A stretch of 64,000 nucleotides of DNA from Lentzea flava (GTDB taxonomy: Bacteria; Actinomycetota; Actinomycetes; Mycobacteriales; Pseudonocardiaceae). The stretch is from contig NZ_BMRE01000019.1 of assembly GCF_014648475.1 (NCBI RefSeq), forward strand, positions 1 through 64,000, written 5' to 3'. Every line of letters begins with the position of its first letter. Within the stretch, counting starts at the first letter, position 1. Shown piece after piece: positions 36,746 to 44,941 of the stretch. Below the pieces are notes generated by a model. It had not been told where the DNA came from and ran no database searches. It saw only the letters and a program-made list of their open reading frames with translations. A program made the translations under genes and the position numbers.

Positions 36746-37303
36746 CTACGGCAGTTTCGGCTCGACCAGCTCAGCGATCTTCAACGCAGGCGGACACGGA
36801 TCGGTCGACGAGCCTGCGTTGAGCGTGATGTCAACCCGCGACGACGACGTGACCCCAACGGCGACGATGCAACTGCCGCCTGCACCTAGCAGCTGCTTCG
36901 CTTGGTGGCCGCCGACCTTGATGTCCTTGATCTCACCACCTGTCGCTTGAACACCCGCCAGCCCAACATCCGTCCGGATACCCACCGAGAGAAAGACGCG
37001 ATTAGGAGCAAACTCGCAGCCACGTGAGGAACCGATCTTCTGTGGCTTGGGTTCTTCCTTCAGAGGACCCAGCACCTGTTCCGCTTCGCTCTTGGTGAGC
37101 AGGCCGCACGGGTCGGTGTCCGCGAGAGAGCCGCTTGCCTTGGTCGAGGTCGGCGAACTGGTCGAACTGCGGCTGTCCTCGCTGGAGGTGGGGCTGCTGG
37201 TGTCAGGTGTGGGCTTGGGGTCACCGGCGGTCGATCCGGTGCACGCGGTGATGGCGACCAGTGTGGCGGTAGCCAGGCTGGTCAGGACGATCCGAGAGTT
37301 CAC
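36746..37303 (-). CDS. DUF3558 lipoprotein
   Basis: 185 aa with signal peptide VLTSLATATLVAITAC (lipobox), Ser/Thr/Pro linker and a DUF3558 domain: DPCGLLTKSEAEQVLG, SSRGCEFAPNRVFLSVGIR, GSCIVAVGVTSSSRVDI. Exported and lipid-anchored. It sits between the PPE-like and a small helical gene, consistent with an ESX-associated envelope complex. Confidence 0.85.
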   Translation of the reverse strand: MNSRIVLTSLATATLVAITACTGSTAGDPKPTPDTSSPTSSEDSRSSTSSPTSTKASGSLADTDPCGLLTKSEAEQVLGPLKEEPKPQKIGSSRGCEFAPNRVFLSVGIRTDVGLAGVQATGGEIKDIKVGGHQAKQLLGAGGSCIVAVGVTSSSRVDITLNAGSSTDPCPPALKIAELVEPKLP

Positions 37304-37323
37304 GAGTTCGTATCCCTGGTCGG

Positions 37324-37728
37324 TCAGGCGGAAAGGGTGGGGCCACCGGCCTTGGTGATGCCTTGCTTAGCGTCTTCGTCGGTCGCCTGATACGCGGCCA
37401 TCGCCTTCTCCACATCGGCGCGCATCTGCTCAAGTTCCTTCTGGAACTTCTTCGCAGCGGCGATGAAGCCCTGCACTGGATCGGTTGCGATCGTCGCCAA
37501 ATACGGCTTGTACACCTGCGCGGCCGGGGTCGTCCCCAACGGCGGCTGCTGGCTTATGATGTCCGACCTTCCGAGAGCTCGAGTGATGCCGTCGTACATC
37601 TTGTCGATGGCCTTGATCAGGGCCTGGCCGCCGTGTTCGTTGACACCGACACCGTCGGCGACCGAGGCCGAGAAGGCGGCCACCGAGTCGCTGATGCCCT
37701 TCATCCCGGCGAAGAATGCCTCAGGCAT
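37324..37728 (-). CDS. Small helical ESX-associated protein
   Basis: 134 aa: MPEAFFAGMKGISDSVAAF, GGQALIKAIDKMYDGI and KKFQKELEQMRADVEKAMA, forming long helices as in WXG/PE-like partners. No signal peptide. Its position between EspG and the lipoprotein supports a type VII substrate or PE-like partner of the PPE protein. Confidence 0.65.
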   Translation of the reverse strand: MPEAFFAGMKGISDSVAAFSASVADGVGVNEHGGQALIKAIDKMYDGITRALGRSDIISQQPPLGTTPAAQVYKPYLATIATDPVQGFIAAAKKFQKELEQMRADVEKAMAAYQATDEDAKQGITKAGGPTLSA

Positions 37729-37827
37729 CGCCGCTCCCCTCTCTACGCTGCGTCGTCCAACGGTAACAACTAGTCGCAGCCGTGTCCCTGGATCCGACGC
37801 ACCAGACAGGCCGCCGGCTCCTGGTCG

Positions 37828-38604
37828 CTACCGGTGCGAGTCAATGATCCGGTTCAGGTGCCGACCGAGTGCAGCCTGGTCAGCAGGCGTGTAGGTGGCC
37901 GCCTGCCGTCCGTCGTGGCCGGTGGTGGGGATCACCGCGTACCGCCCGGCGTCGGTGTCGAGGTAGTTGATCGTTCCGAGTTCGTTTTCACGTCCGTTGC
38001 GGCCACGCGCGGAGACCGAGAAGTACCCAGCACCCAGGCGTGGACGGCGCAGGATGTCCTCGGCCGCGGCCCGCTGCCCGGCCGGCGAGGGACCGGTGGC
38101 CTTCACCTGGGTGCGGAACGTCATTTCGGAGAAGTCCTCCTCCAGCCGCCGTCGTGCTGGTGCCGAGGTGTCGGTCACGGTGACCGAGACGCCTGGACCG
38201 GAACGCATTGGGGGCAGCAGGCGCACCAGACCGGGCACGATCGCGTCGGGCTGGCACAGCTGGAAGGCGATCGTCTCGCCGCGCTGCTCGGCCACCACGC
38301 CCGTGCGGTCATCGGTCACGGCCAGTGCTGTGGGCTGGGTATCCCCGGCGGTGCCCACCAGCGCGACCATCAGGTGCCCTCGGGCGAACACGTGCAACGC
38401 CTCCACCAGCTCCGGCACGAACTCTCCGCCGCGGACCAGCCCGCGGGCGACAAGGTCCTGATGCACTGCCTCGACCAGCCGGATCCGGTCTTCCCGCGTA
38501 GCGCCGTGGTGCGGGATGGCGAACGGGAACCTCCGCACAGTGATCCGCAACGCCTCGCCGAGCACGTCCAGCGCCGCGAATGAACAGACGATCTCCCCCG
38601 ACAC
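37828..38604 (-). CDS. EspG-family ESX secretion-associated chaperone
   Basis: 258 aa from GTG 38604, chosen over the longer frame because VSGEIVCSFAALDVLGEAL begins the domain. FARGHLMVALVGTAGDTQP, ALAVTDDRTGVVAEQRGE, and the C-terminal LGTINYLDTDAGRYAV match EspG, the cytosolic chaperone of PE-PPE pairs. It is the first gene of the leftward operon. The secretion core itself is not in the window, so the machine must be elsewhere. Confidence 0.8.
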   Translation of the reverse strand: MSGEIVCSFAALDVLGEALRITVRRFPFAIPHHGATREDRIRLVEAVHQDLVARGLVRGGEFVPELVEALHVFARGHLMVALVGTAGDTQPTALAVTDDRTGVVAEQRGETIAFQLCQPDAIVPGLVRLLPPMRSGPGVSVTVTDTSAPARRRLEEDFSEMTFRTQVKATGPSPAGQRAAAEDILRRPRLGAGYFSVSARGRNGRENELGTINYLDTDAGRYAVIPTTGHDGRQAATYTPADQAALGRHLNRIIDSHR

Positions 38605-38752
38605 CCTGTGACCACCCCTTGCCTGTGCACCGGCTCTCCACGGTGCGTGACCGGGCGACATACTGCCAGTCGAACACCGATCAGCAGAGCGTTACCAGCG
38701 ACATTCCCGCGAAGATCGCACCAACCAGCGACCGGCTGGGCAGACTGACGGC

Positions 38753-39148
38753 ATGAGCGACCAGCGCGAGCCACCCGAACTCGACGAACTCGGCCTCACC
38801 GCCGAGCAACGCGCCGAGCTGGACGCGCTGCCCGCCGAGGAACGCCAGGCGGCGCTGGAGTACCTGGACCGTGTGAGCCTGTTCGGCTCGCGGTCACGCC
38901 AGTTCTTCGCGGAACTGGCACCCCAGCTGGAGGACTTCGGACACCTGATCACCGACGTGATGCACGAACAGCACGGCGAACAGGCGGGCGAAAAATGGCT
39001 CGACCACGCGATGCTGTTCAGCCTGCACGCCGAGGCGGCCCACGCCATCGCGCGCCATGACGTCGATGCCGCCGTCTACTTCAACGGCCTGACCAGCGAC
39101 TACCGCGACAAGCTGTCACAACGGCGACAGGATCACAGCACCGATTGA
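38753..39148 (+). CDS. Conserved acidic helical protein, unknown function
   Basis: 131 aa, divergent from the EspG gene. Opens with PPELDELGLTAEQRAELDALP followed by helical segments around FAELAPQLEDFGHLITDVM. No motif recognised. Intact, with an ordinary start at ATG 38753. Confidence 0.6.
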   Translation: MSDQREPPELDELGLTAEQRAELDALPAEERQAALEYLDRVSLFGSRSRQFFAELAPQLEDFGHLITDVMHEQHGEQAGEKWLDHAMLFSLHAEAAHAIARHDVDAAVYFNGLTSDYRDKLSQRRQDHSTD

Positions 39149-39194
39149 CAGGCGGGCGAGAACCCGGACGCGCCGAACTCGTCCGGCTCTCACC

Positions 39195-39490
39195 GTGCTA
39201 CCACGGGGCTTCTTCGCCTTCGGGGCGCCAGTGGTGCTGGTAGTCGGGGTGGGTGTCGTAGACCTCGGCGAGGTCGCGCGCGTCGTAGGCGCGGTTCATG
39301 AGGCGGACCTTGGCCTGGATGTCTTTGAACGCCTCGGCGCGGGTGGCGTAGCGGCCGGTGGGGTTGGCGCTTCGTCGTCCAGGCGCGCGTCGAGGAACGC
39401 AGCCACGGTGTCGAACAGCGGCAGGTCTATGTCGGGGACGGTATCGAGATCGGGTGGCCCGTCGCCTGCTGCGGCGACGACGTCGAGCAG
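39195..39490 (-). pseudogene. Frameshifted gene remnant
   Basis: Two frames make one plausible protein: LDVVAAAGDGPPDLDTVPD, LFDTVAAFLDARLDDEA and, after a one-base change at the GGGG run near 39361, NPTGRYATRAEAFKDIQAKV then MNRAYDARDLAEVYDTHPD to the stop at 39195. No start codon or family is certain. It resembles small actinobacterial cytosolic proteins of unknown function. Confidence 0.4.
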
Positions 39491-40090
39491 GCAGCCACGG
39501 AAGCATTCACCCGAATGGGCTATTGAACACTGCTCCGATTCCAGGCTACCTTGAAAGGTCCTAGCTTGAATCGCTTGATGTGCAGGTTCCGCCGAGAGGA
39601 GTGTACCGCGCGCGGCAAGTGATCACAAGGTAGGTGTCGCCGTTGGACCGGCCGGGCGGCCCCCACTGTAGGGGCGCTCGGAGTCGAGTGTCCCGGTGAC
39701 GCGGAGCGCCACGGTAGGCGCGGGAACGCGGCACCAGCCCTCGGTGGGCTGGTGCCAGACGCGGTAGAGGAGTTCATGTCCCGGCCGACTTGGACCGGCC
39801 CTCCTCAATGACCGTGGAGACCCCGCCGGATCCAGCCGCGCTCTTGATCGTTCGTGTTCGTCCGCCGACCCACCGCGCCGCCGCCGCCATGCCCGCGCCA
39901 CCGAGACCGTGCGGGGCTGTCCGCAGCGAGGCGCACCCGTCGCACGGACGGCTGCCCGGCGAACACGACGTATCCCCGCGCACCGTGGAGGTGGAGACGC
40001 CATGTCATCACGCGATCTACCCATGATTGATCATCACGCCAGACCGGCCTCTGCCCATTCGCGTCGGACGCACGTACGGACGTGGGCCCT
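39491..40090. other. Gene-poor stretch with coding remnants left of IS21
   Basis: Two scraps look coding. On the minus strand 39623-39780 reads HELLYRVWHQPTEGWCRVP and VALRVTGTLDSE. On the plus strand ATG 39808 begins MTVETPPDPAALLIVRVR and runs to 40026. Neither has a convincing complete gene. The region probably holds debris left by insertion of the neighbouring IS. Confidence 0.35.
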
Positions 40091-40272
40091 CCAACATCTG
40101 GCCGTGGCCGTTCAATCTGAGCCTGTCGCCCGCCACGAGCATGGGACCACCTGAGCGCTCGTTTGCCATGAGCATGGGACCACCCTGATCAGGGGTTTGC
40201 CACTGATGGGACCACCCGGACGTGTCCGCGTGGCCTCCCGGCTCCCGGTCGCCTGGCCTTTGTGCTGGTCGG

Positions 40273-41296
40273 ATGGCGTATCGGGAGGTTTCAGTGATCG
40301 AGATCAAGGAGGTTTTGCGGTTGTGGCTGGCGGGGCACTCGCTGCGCGAGGTGACCCGGCTGGCCGGGCTGGACCGCAAGACCGTCCGCCGTTACGTGCA
40401 GGCCGCGCAGGCGGCCGGGGTGGCCCGCGAGGGCGGTGACGGCCAGCTGACCGAGGATCTGCTCGGGGCGGTGGTGGCCGTGGTCCGCCCGGACCGGCCG
40501 CGGGGCACCGGGGCGTCGTGGGAGGCGATCGCCGCGCAGCGCGAGCAGCTGCAGACGTGGCTGAAGCAGGACCTGACGCTGGCCAAGATCCATATGCTGC
40601 TGGGGCGGCGCGGGGTGGTGGTGCCGTATCGGACGCTGCACCGGTATGCGGTGGCAGAACTGGGTTTCGGCCGCCGGCAGGCGACGGTGCGGGTGGCCGA
40701 CGGCAAGCCGGGCCAGGAGGTCCAGGTCGACTTCGGCCGGCTCGGCCTGGTCCCGGACCCGGCCGCCGGGCGGCGCCGGGTCGCCCACGGGCTGATCTTC
40801 ACCGCCTGGAGAGCTTGTCGGGCAACGGATTCTGGCTCGCGCGGACGGCACGACGGTCAAGCTCTACTGGCGCGGTCAGCTGATCAAAGTCCATCCGCAC
40901 CAGGAGCCTGGGCGGCGGCGCACCGACCCGGCCGACCTGCCTGGCGAGCTGACCACCTACGCCCTGCGCGACCTCGACGCGCTGCACCGCCGCGCCGCGG
41001 GCTATGGCGATCACATCGCCGCCTATGCCGCGGCGCTGCTGGAACATCCCTTGCCCTGGACCAAAATGCGCCAGGTCTATCGGTTGCTCGGCTTGGTCCG
41101 CCGGCACGGCGCCGAACTGGTGGACGAGGCCTGCCGTCGCGCCCTGGAGGCCGAGGCGGTCAACGTCGGCCTGATCGACCGCATGCTCGCCCGCGGCCTG
41201 GACGGCCAGCCCGCCGAACCGCCCGTCGCCCCGGTGAGCACCCCAACCCGATTTGTCCGTGACAGCAAGGACTTCACCATCAGGAGGCCCTCATGA
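40273..41296 (+). pseudogene. istA: IstA transposase with internal deletion
   Basis: The N-terminal part (ATG 40273; VIEIKEVLRLWLAGHSLREV helix-turn-helix, LAKIHMLLGRRG, GQEVQVDFGRLG) is normal up to GLIFTA near 40805. The next sequence belongs to the far C-terminus in another frame: GQRILARADGTTVKLYWRGQ, RHGAELVDEACRRALE. Roughly 0.5-0.7 kb that should encode the rest of the DDE core is missing. The end overlaps istB (ATGA). Confidence 0.8.
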
Positions 41297-42120
41297 CCAC
41301 CCGCACCGCCCGCACCACGGCCCGCGTCGCCGCGGCCAAGCCCATCGAGGTCTCGGCCGAGCTCAAGGCGCTGCTGCGGCGCCTCAAGCTCGGCAAGCTG
41401 CTCGACACCCTGCCCGAACGGCTCGCCCTGGCCCGCGCCGAGCACCTGCCCCACCACGACTTCCTCGAAATGCTGCTCACTGACGAGATCACCCGCCGCG
41501 ATCGCCAGTCCGCCCAGCTGCGCGCCAAGACCACGCATCTGGACCCCGGCATGCACCTCGACGCCTGGGACACCTCGACCAAGGTCACCTACGACCGGCA
41601 GCTCTGGACCGAGCTGACCTCTCTGCGGTTCGTCCTGGACTCCTACAACGTGCTCATCATGGGACCGGTCGGCGTCGGGAAAACCTTCCTCGCCAACGCT
41701 TTGGGCCACGCCGCGACCCGCCGCCGCTACTCCGTGCATCTCGAACGCGCCGACAAACTGTTCAAACGCCTCAAGGCCGCCAGGCTCGACCACACCTACG
41801 ACGACGAGATGCGCAAACTGCACCGCGTCGAACTGCTCATCCTCGACGACCTCGCCCTGCACCCGCTGGACGCGGTGCAGACCAACGACTTCTACCAGCT
41901 GATCGTGGAACGCCACCAGCAGGCCTCTACCATCGTCACGTCCAACCGCGAGCCGCCGGAGATCCTCGCCATGATGGCCGACCCGCTACTGGCCCAGTCC
42001 GCCATTGACCGCTTCCAGTCCGCAGCCTTCGAACTCGTCGTCGAGGGCGAGAGCTACCGGCAACGCCAGAAGCCCACCCTCGCCGCCCTCGCCCACCGGC
42101 ACGACGACACCCGCGATTGA
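41293..42120 (+). CDS. istB: IS21 helper ATPase
   Basis: 275 aa. AAA+ ATPase with Walker A GPVGVGKT near residue 122, Walker B LLILDDLAL near 181 and the sensor TSNREPPE near 215. IstB bends target DNA and stimulates IstA. Intact, so it could in principle serve a related IS21 copy elsewhere. Confidence 0.9.
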   Translation: MTTRTARTTARVAAAKPIEVSAELKALLRRLKLGKLLDTLPERLALARAEHLPHHDFLEMLLTDEITRRDRQSAQLRAKTTHLDPGMHLDAWDTSTKVTYDRQLWTELTSLRFVLDSYNVLIMGPVGVGKTFLANALGHAATRRRYSVHLERADKLFKRLKAARLDHTYDDEMRKLHRVELLILDDLALHPLDAVQTNDFYQLIVERHQQASTIVTSNREPPEILAMMADPLLAQSAIDRFQSAAFELVVEGESYRQRQKPTLAALAHRHDDTRD

Positions 42121-42208
42121 CCATTTTCACCGACAGGACCACCATCAACACACGGCCTGCGACCACCGGCCCGAGACGGTCCCTAGCTCCTGGCAAACGG
42201 TGGTCCCA

Positions 42209-42522
42209 TGAGCGCGGAAAGCGACACTGAGCCGAGGCGGCCCCCTCGGCGCCCGGCGAACAGCTGCGGTGACGAATGGGCCTCAAATGGCACGACGCGT
42301 GTCCGAAATCGTGCAGGAAATCGGCAGTTGAGTGGTGCACGAGTGTGCCCGAAGCCGGAAGGGACGCCCGAACATGATCACCGTTCGCCAGAGCCACGCA
42401 AGTCACAGCAAAATAATGGTTGGATCACATGCTGGTTGCCGTGGTCAAAAACGGGTCCGAAATCCGGAGTTGAGGGTTGCCAGGGAGATTCTGGCCGCTC
42501 CGGGTGGAAGGCGGTGGTGATC
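42209..42522. other. Non-coding stretch between IS21 and Replic_Relax gene
   Basis: No convincing gene. Two short similar segments contain GTCCGAAATC (near 42301 and 42454), each followed within 30 bases by AGTTGAG. These may be regulatory repeats of the downstream gene or remnants of the interrupted mobile element. Confidence 0.35.
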
Positions 42523-43902
42523 ATGGTGGACGGTGCTGACCGTGCTGGTGGTCGTGGTGTGGTCGGCGCGGATGGGCTGGCGTTTGGTTCCGCGTCTGGA
42601 TCGGCACAGCCTCAGCGTTCTGAATCCGCCACCCCACCCGCCGAGGCGACTGCTAATAAACCTGCTGGTCAGCGATGGTATCGGCGGGAGCGGGTGGATG
42701 GCCGACTGAGGAGTGATCCTCACCCATCCACACATCGGGGCCGCGCGGGGCGCGGCGGCCGGCGGGCCGGGGAACCGGACGCGGGTCTGTGGTTCCGGCT
42801 GGTCGACCGGGACCGGCGGCTGCTGGTGTTGCTGGCCGAGCACAAGGTGCTGACCACGAACCAGATCGCCGCGATCGAGTTTCTGTCGGTGCGCCGTGCG
42901 CAGGATCGGCTGCGGCAGCTGCGGGAGCTGGGTGTGGTGTTCGCGTTCCGCGAGTCCTATCTGCGTGGCGGGACGAGCCAGACGCGTTACGCGCTGGGCT
43001 ACCTCGGCACGCGGTTGATCGCCGCACAGCGCGCGGAGAAGCCGCCCGCGCCGAAGGCGTACACCGAGAGCCTGGAACGACTGGCGTTGTGGCCGAAGCT
43101 GGATCACCAGCTTGGTGTGAACGACTTCTTCTGCATGCTGGCCGCTCACCGCAACCCCGCCCGGCTGCGCGAGGCAGGCCGCGAGGGCGAGGTTGACGGG
43201 CTGACGCAGTGGTGGTCCGAACGCCGCTGCACCGAGTTCTTCTGGAAGTACCTGGGCGGTGGCCGGGACACCCGGCTGCGCCCGGACGGCTACGGCTGCT
43301 GGGAGGAGCACGGCCGGACGGTGCGGTTCTTCCTCGAACACGACACCGGCACCGAGTCCCTGACGAAGGTCACGGGCAAGATCGACGACTACGCCGCCTT
43401 CCCGACCGACGCCTTCGGCGTGCTGCTGTTCTCGGTGCACTCCAGCAGACGGGAGATCGCACTGCGGGCGGCGCTGCGCCGCGCCCTCGCCGGCGGAGAT
43501 CCTGGTTTCGTGATCGCCACCGCTGCCCGCGACGGCGACACCTTCGGCCACGCCGACGGCCCGGCGGGGCCGGTGTGGGGCTTGTGGACGCCGCAGGGCG
43601 GTGACCGCGTGCCGCGCCGGTACAGGTTGGTCGAGCTGCCGCGGCGTGGCCCCTCTGTCGAGCACGGCGCTTCGGACACCGACCAGCCGCTCAACGAGGC
43701 GGCGTTCGACCCCGACGACCGGGAGATGTCGCGCCGCATCAACACACCCCGGCCCGAACCGGCCACCCCGGCGGGCTATGCGGATGACGATGACGACCTC
43801 GACGACGTGACGCTCTACGACGACGCGGACGATGACGACGTGTACCGCGCGCCGGCAGAGCCGGCTCGGCCGGGCGGGCAACGGCCGCGCTGGGTCGCCT
43901 GA
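42523..43902 (+). CDS. Replication-relaxation family protein
   Basis: 459 aa from ATG 42523; the open frame extends back into the IS end but that part is not protein-like. RDRRLLVLLAEHKVLTTNQIAAIEFLS is a winged-helix start, followed by RAQDRLRQLRELGVVFAFRE and a nuclease-like fold (VRFFLEHDTGTESLTKVTGKIDDY) typical of Replic_Relax proteins (PF13814) of mobile elements. The C-terminus is very acidic (DDDDDLDDV). Upstream partner genes, usually a TraG-like ATPase, are absent, probably lost with the IS21 insertion. Confidence 0.75.
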   Translation: MVDGADRAGGRGVVGADGLAFGSASGSAQPQRSESATPPAEATANKPAGQRWYRRERVDGRLRSDPHPSTHRGRAGRGGRRAGEPDAGLWFRLVDRDRRLLVLLAEHKVLTTNQIAAIEFLSVRRAQDRLRQLRELGVVFAFRESYLRGGTSQTRYALGYLGTRLIAAQRAEKPPAPKAYTESLERLALWPKLDHQLGVNDFFCMLAAHRNPARLREAGREGEVDGLTQWWSERRCTEFFWKYLGGGRDTRLRPDGYGCWEEHGRTVRFFLEHDTGTESLTKVTGKIDDYAAFPTDAFGVLLFSVHSSRREIALRAALRRALAGGDPGFVIATAARDGDTFGHADGPAGPVWGLWTPQGGDRVPRRYRLVELPRRGPSVEHGASDTDQPLNEAAFDPDDREMSRRINTPRPEPATPAGYADDDDDLDDVTLYDDADDDDVYRAPAEPARPGGQRPRWVA

Positions 43903-44070
43903 ACCCCGCTCCCGCACAGGGTTCCCGCACGCTTCCGTCTACCCCTGAGGAGGTGGCCGACGATGACGTGACCCCGTGAGAACGACAGCGACGACGGCCG
44001 TGCCGGGTTCGCAGGCTTGGGCGTCGTCTCTTGCGCAGCACGGAGAATCTGGACCCGTTGTACGTCGAGC
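43903..44070. other. Spacer after Replic_Relax gene
   Basis: No gene seen. Contains CTGAGGAGG near 43945 followed by an ATG whose frame soon closes, possibly a decayed small gene. It leads into the repeat array. Confidence 0.3.
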
Positions 44071-44225
44071 TGTCCACTGTGGTCTCGCACCTGGCGAGAC
44101 CACGCCGGGACACGGGGACACGCCGAGACGAGACATCGAGACCACGGCGAGACCAGCGAGACAGGAAGTCTCGCACCGGGTCTCGTGGTCTCGGCGGCGG
44201 TCTCGCCGGAAGTCTCGCGTGGACA
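44071..44225. repeat. CGAGAC/GTCTCG inverted repeat array
   Basis: Twelve copies of one hexamer or its complement lie in 136 bases: CGAGAC at 44095, 44124, 44129, 44137, 44148 and 44157; GTCTCG at 44082, 44168, 44180, 44188, 44200 and 44212. Forward copies occupy the left half and complements the right half, meeting at CGAGAC-AGGAA-GTCTCG. The block is bounded by TGTCCAC (44071) and its complement GTGGACA (44219). This looks like a multi-site protein-binding locus: origin of transfer, replication origin or partition site. It lies between a Replic_Relax gene and a serine recombinase. Confidence 0.75.
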
Positions 44226-44507
44226 GTGGGAAGAGTCCAGTCGACCGGTGATCGCTGGCCCCGGCGGGTGCTACGGCAGTCGGGGAGTCGAAGCGGCACA
44301 ATGGTTGGAGCAGTTCAGATCTGGCTGGTTCTCGAATCGCGCGTAGTGGCGCGGCCATCACCCACCACCCCTCCTGCGTGGAGGCTTCGGGGGTGCTGGT
44401 GACCAGGGAGCCAGGCGGGTCCTGCTGATCGACGGTTGCCCAGTGACCGCTGACAGCCGCCCGCGACCTCCCGCCCTTGCGCGGGCTCGCGGGCACCGAG
44501 GTGCACC
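44226..44507. other. Spacer between repeat array and small ORF
   Basis: Contains several short open frames (for example SGAAITHHPSCVEASGVL in one frame), none with a convincing start or length. Probably regulatory or eroded coding DNA. Confidence 0.3.
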
Positions 44508-44756
44508 ATGCCCCAGCACACACCCGGCCACACCGGACACGACCACGAACAGGGCGACGGCGGCCAGGACGCCACCATGCTCCCGCTCCGCCCCACGCGA
44601 GCATCCATACGGGACACCTGGCGGGTGGAGCGGATCGACACCGAACCGATGACCGCCCAGCAGTACGACCTCGCCGTCACCACCCTCGCCACCCTCATCA
44701 CGCAGTGGCGAAACAACCACAAAAACACCACGGAGGGCCACGAAAAAACCGCATAA
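44508..44756 (+). CDS. Small conserved protein preceding the serine recombinase
   Basis: 82 aa from ATG 44508. The polar His/Gly start is unremarkable; the C-terminal MTAQQYDLAVTTLATLITQW followed by RNNHKN matches ALATLINTWNELQR in the 51-aa ORF before the prophage integrase. The shared location and motif indicate a gene that travels with this recombinase family. Possible recombination directionality factor or regulator; untested. Confidence 0.5.
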   Translation: MPQHTPGHTGHDHEQGDGGQDATMLPLRPTRASIRDTWRVERIDTEPMTAQQYDLAVTTLATLITQWRNNHKNTTEGHEKTA

Positions 44757-44849
44757 TCACCCGAATTCCACTTCCCCTTTCCGCATGCGGCGAGGGACAA
44801 TGGAACCACTATGGACACCGCCTGTGAGCTGCGGTTTTAAGTCCACGCT

Positions 44850-44911
44850 AGTAGTGATCTAGTAGCCGCACAGTCGCCCTGTAGTGGCCAGAAGACCGCC
44901 ACTACAGGGCG
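44850..44911. promoter_or_regulatory. Inverted and direct repeats upstream of the recombinase
   Basis: CTAGTAG occurs twice around TGAT (44850 region). Just downstream CGCCCTGTAGTGG (44875-44887) and CCACTACAGGGCG (44899-44911) form a perfect 13-base inverted repeat with an 11-base spacer. Located 31 bases before the recombinase start. Could be its operator, an attenuator or a recombination site; no T-run follows. Confidence 0.55.
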
Positions 44912-44941
44912 CGCGGAATACCGAACTCAGGGAGTCGGACA

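Larger units (their letters stand above)
40142..42208 (+). mobile_element. IS21-family insertion sequence, istA deleted
   Basis: Contains the istA-istB pair and terminal repeats: TGGGACCACC at 40142, 40175 and 40207 on the left and its reverse complement at 42199-42208 on the right. Multiple internal copies at the ends are usual for IS21, where the transposase binds an array. No clear target duplication was found, so exact ends are approximate; similarity may extend to about 40090 on the left. The element is immobile by itself because istA lacks its catalytic core. Confidence 0.8.

Noticed and set aside
44071..44225. CRISPR array at the CGAGAC repeats
   Set aside because: Repeat units are six bases with irregular 5-30 base spacing and alternating strands; no spacer-repeat periodicity or cas gene.
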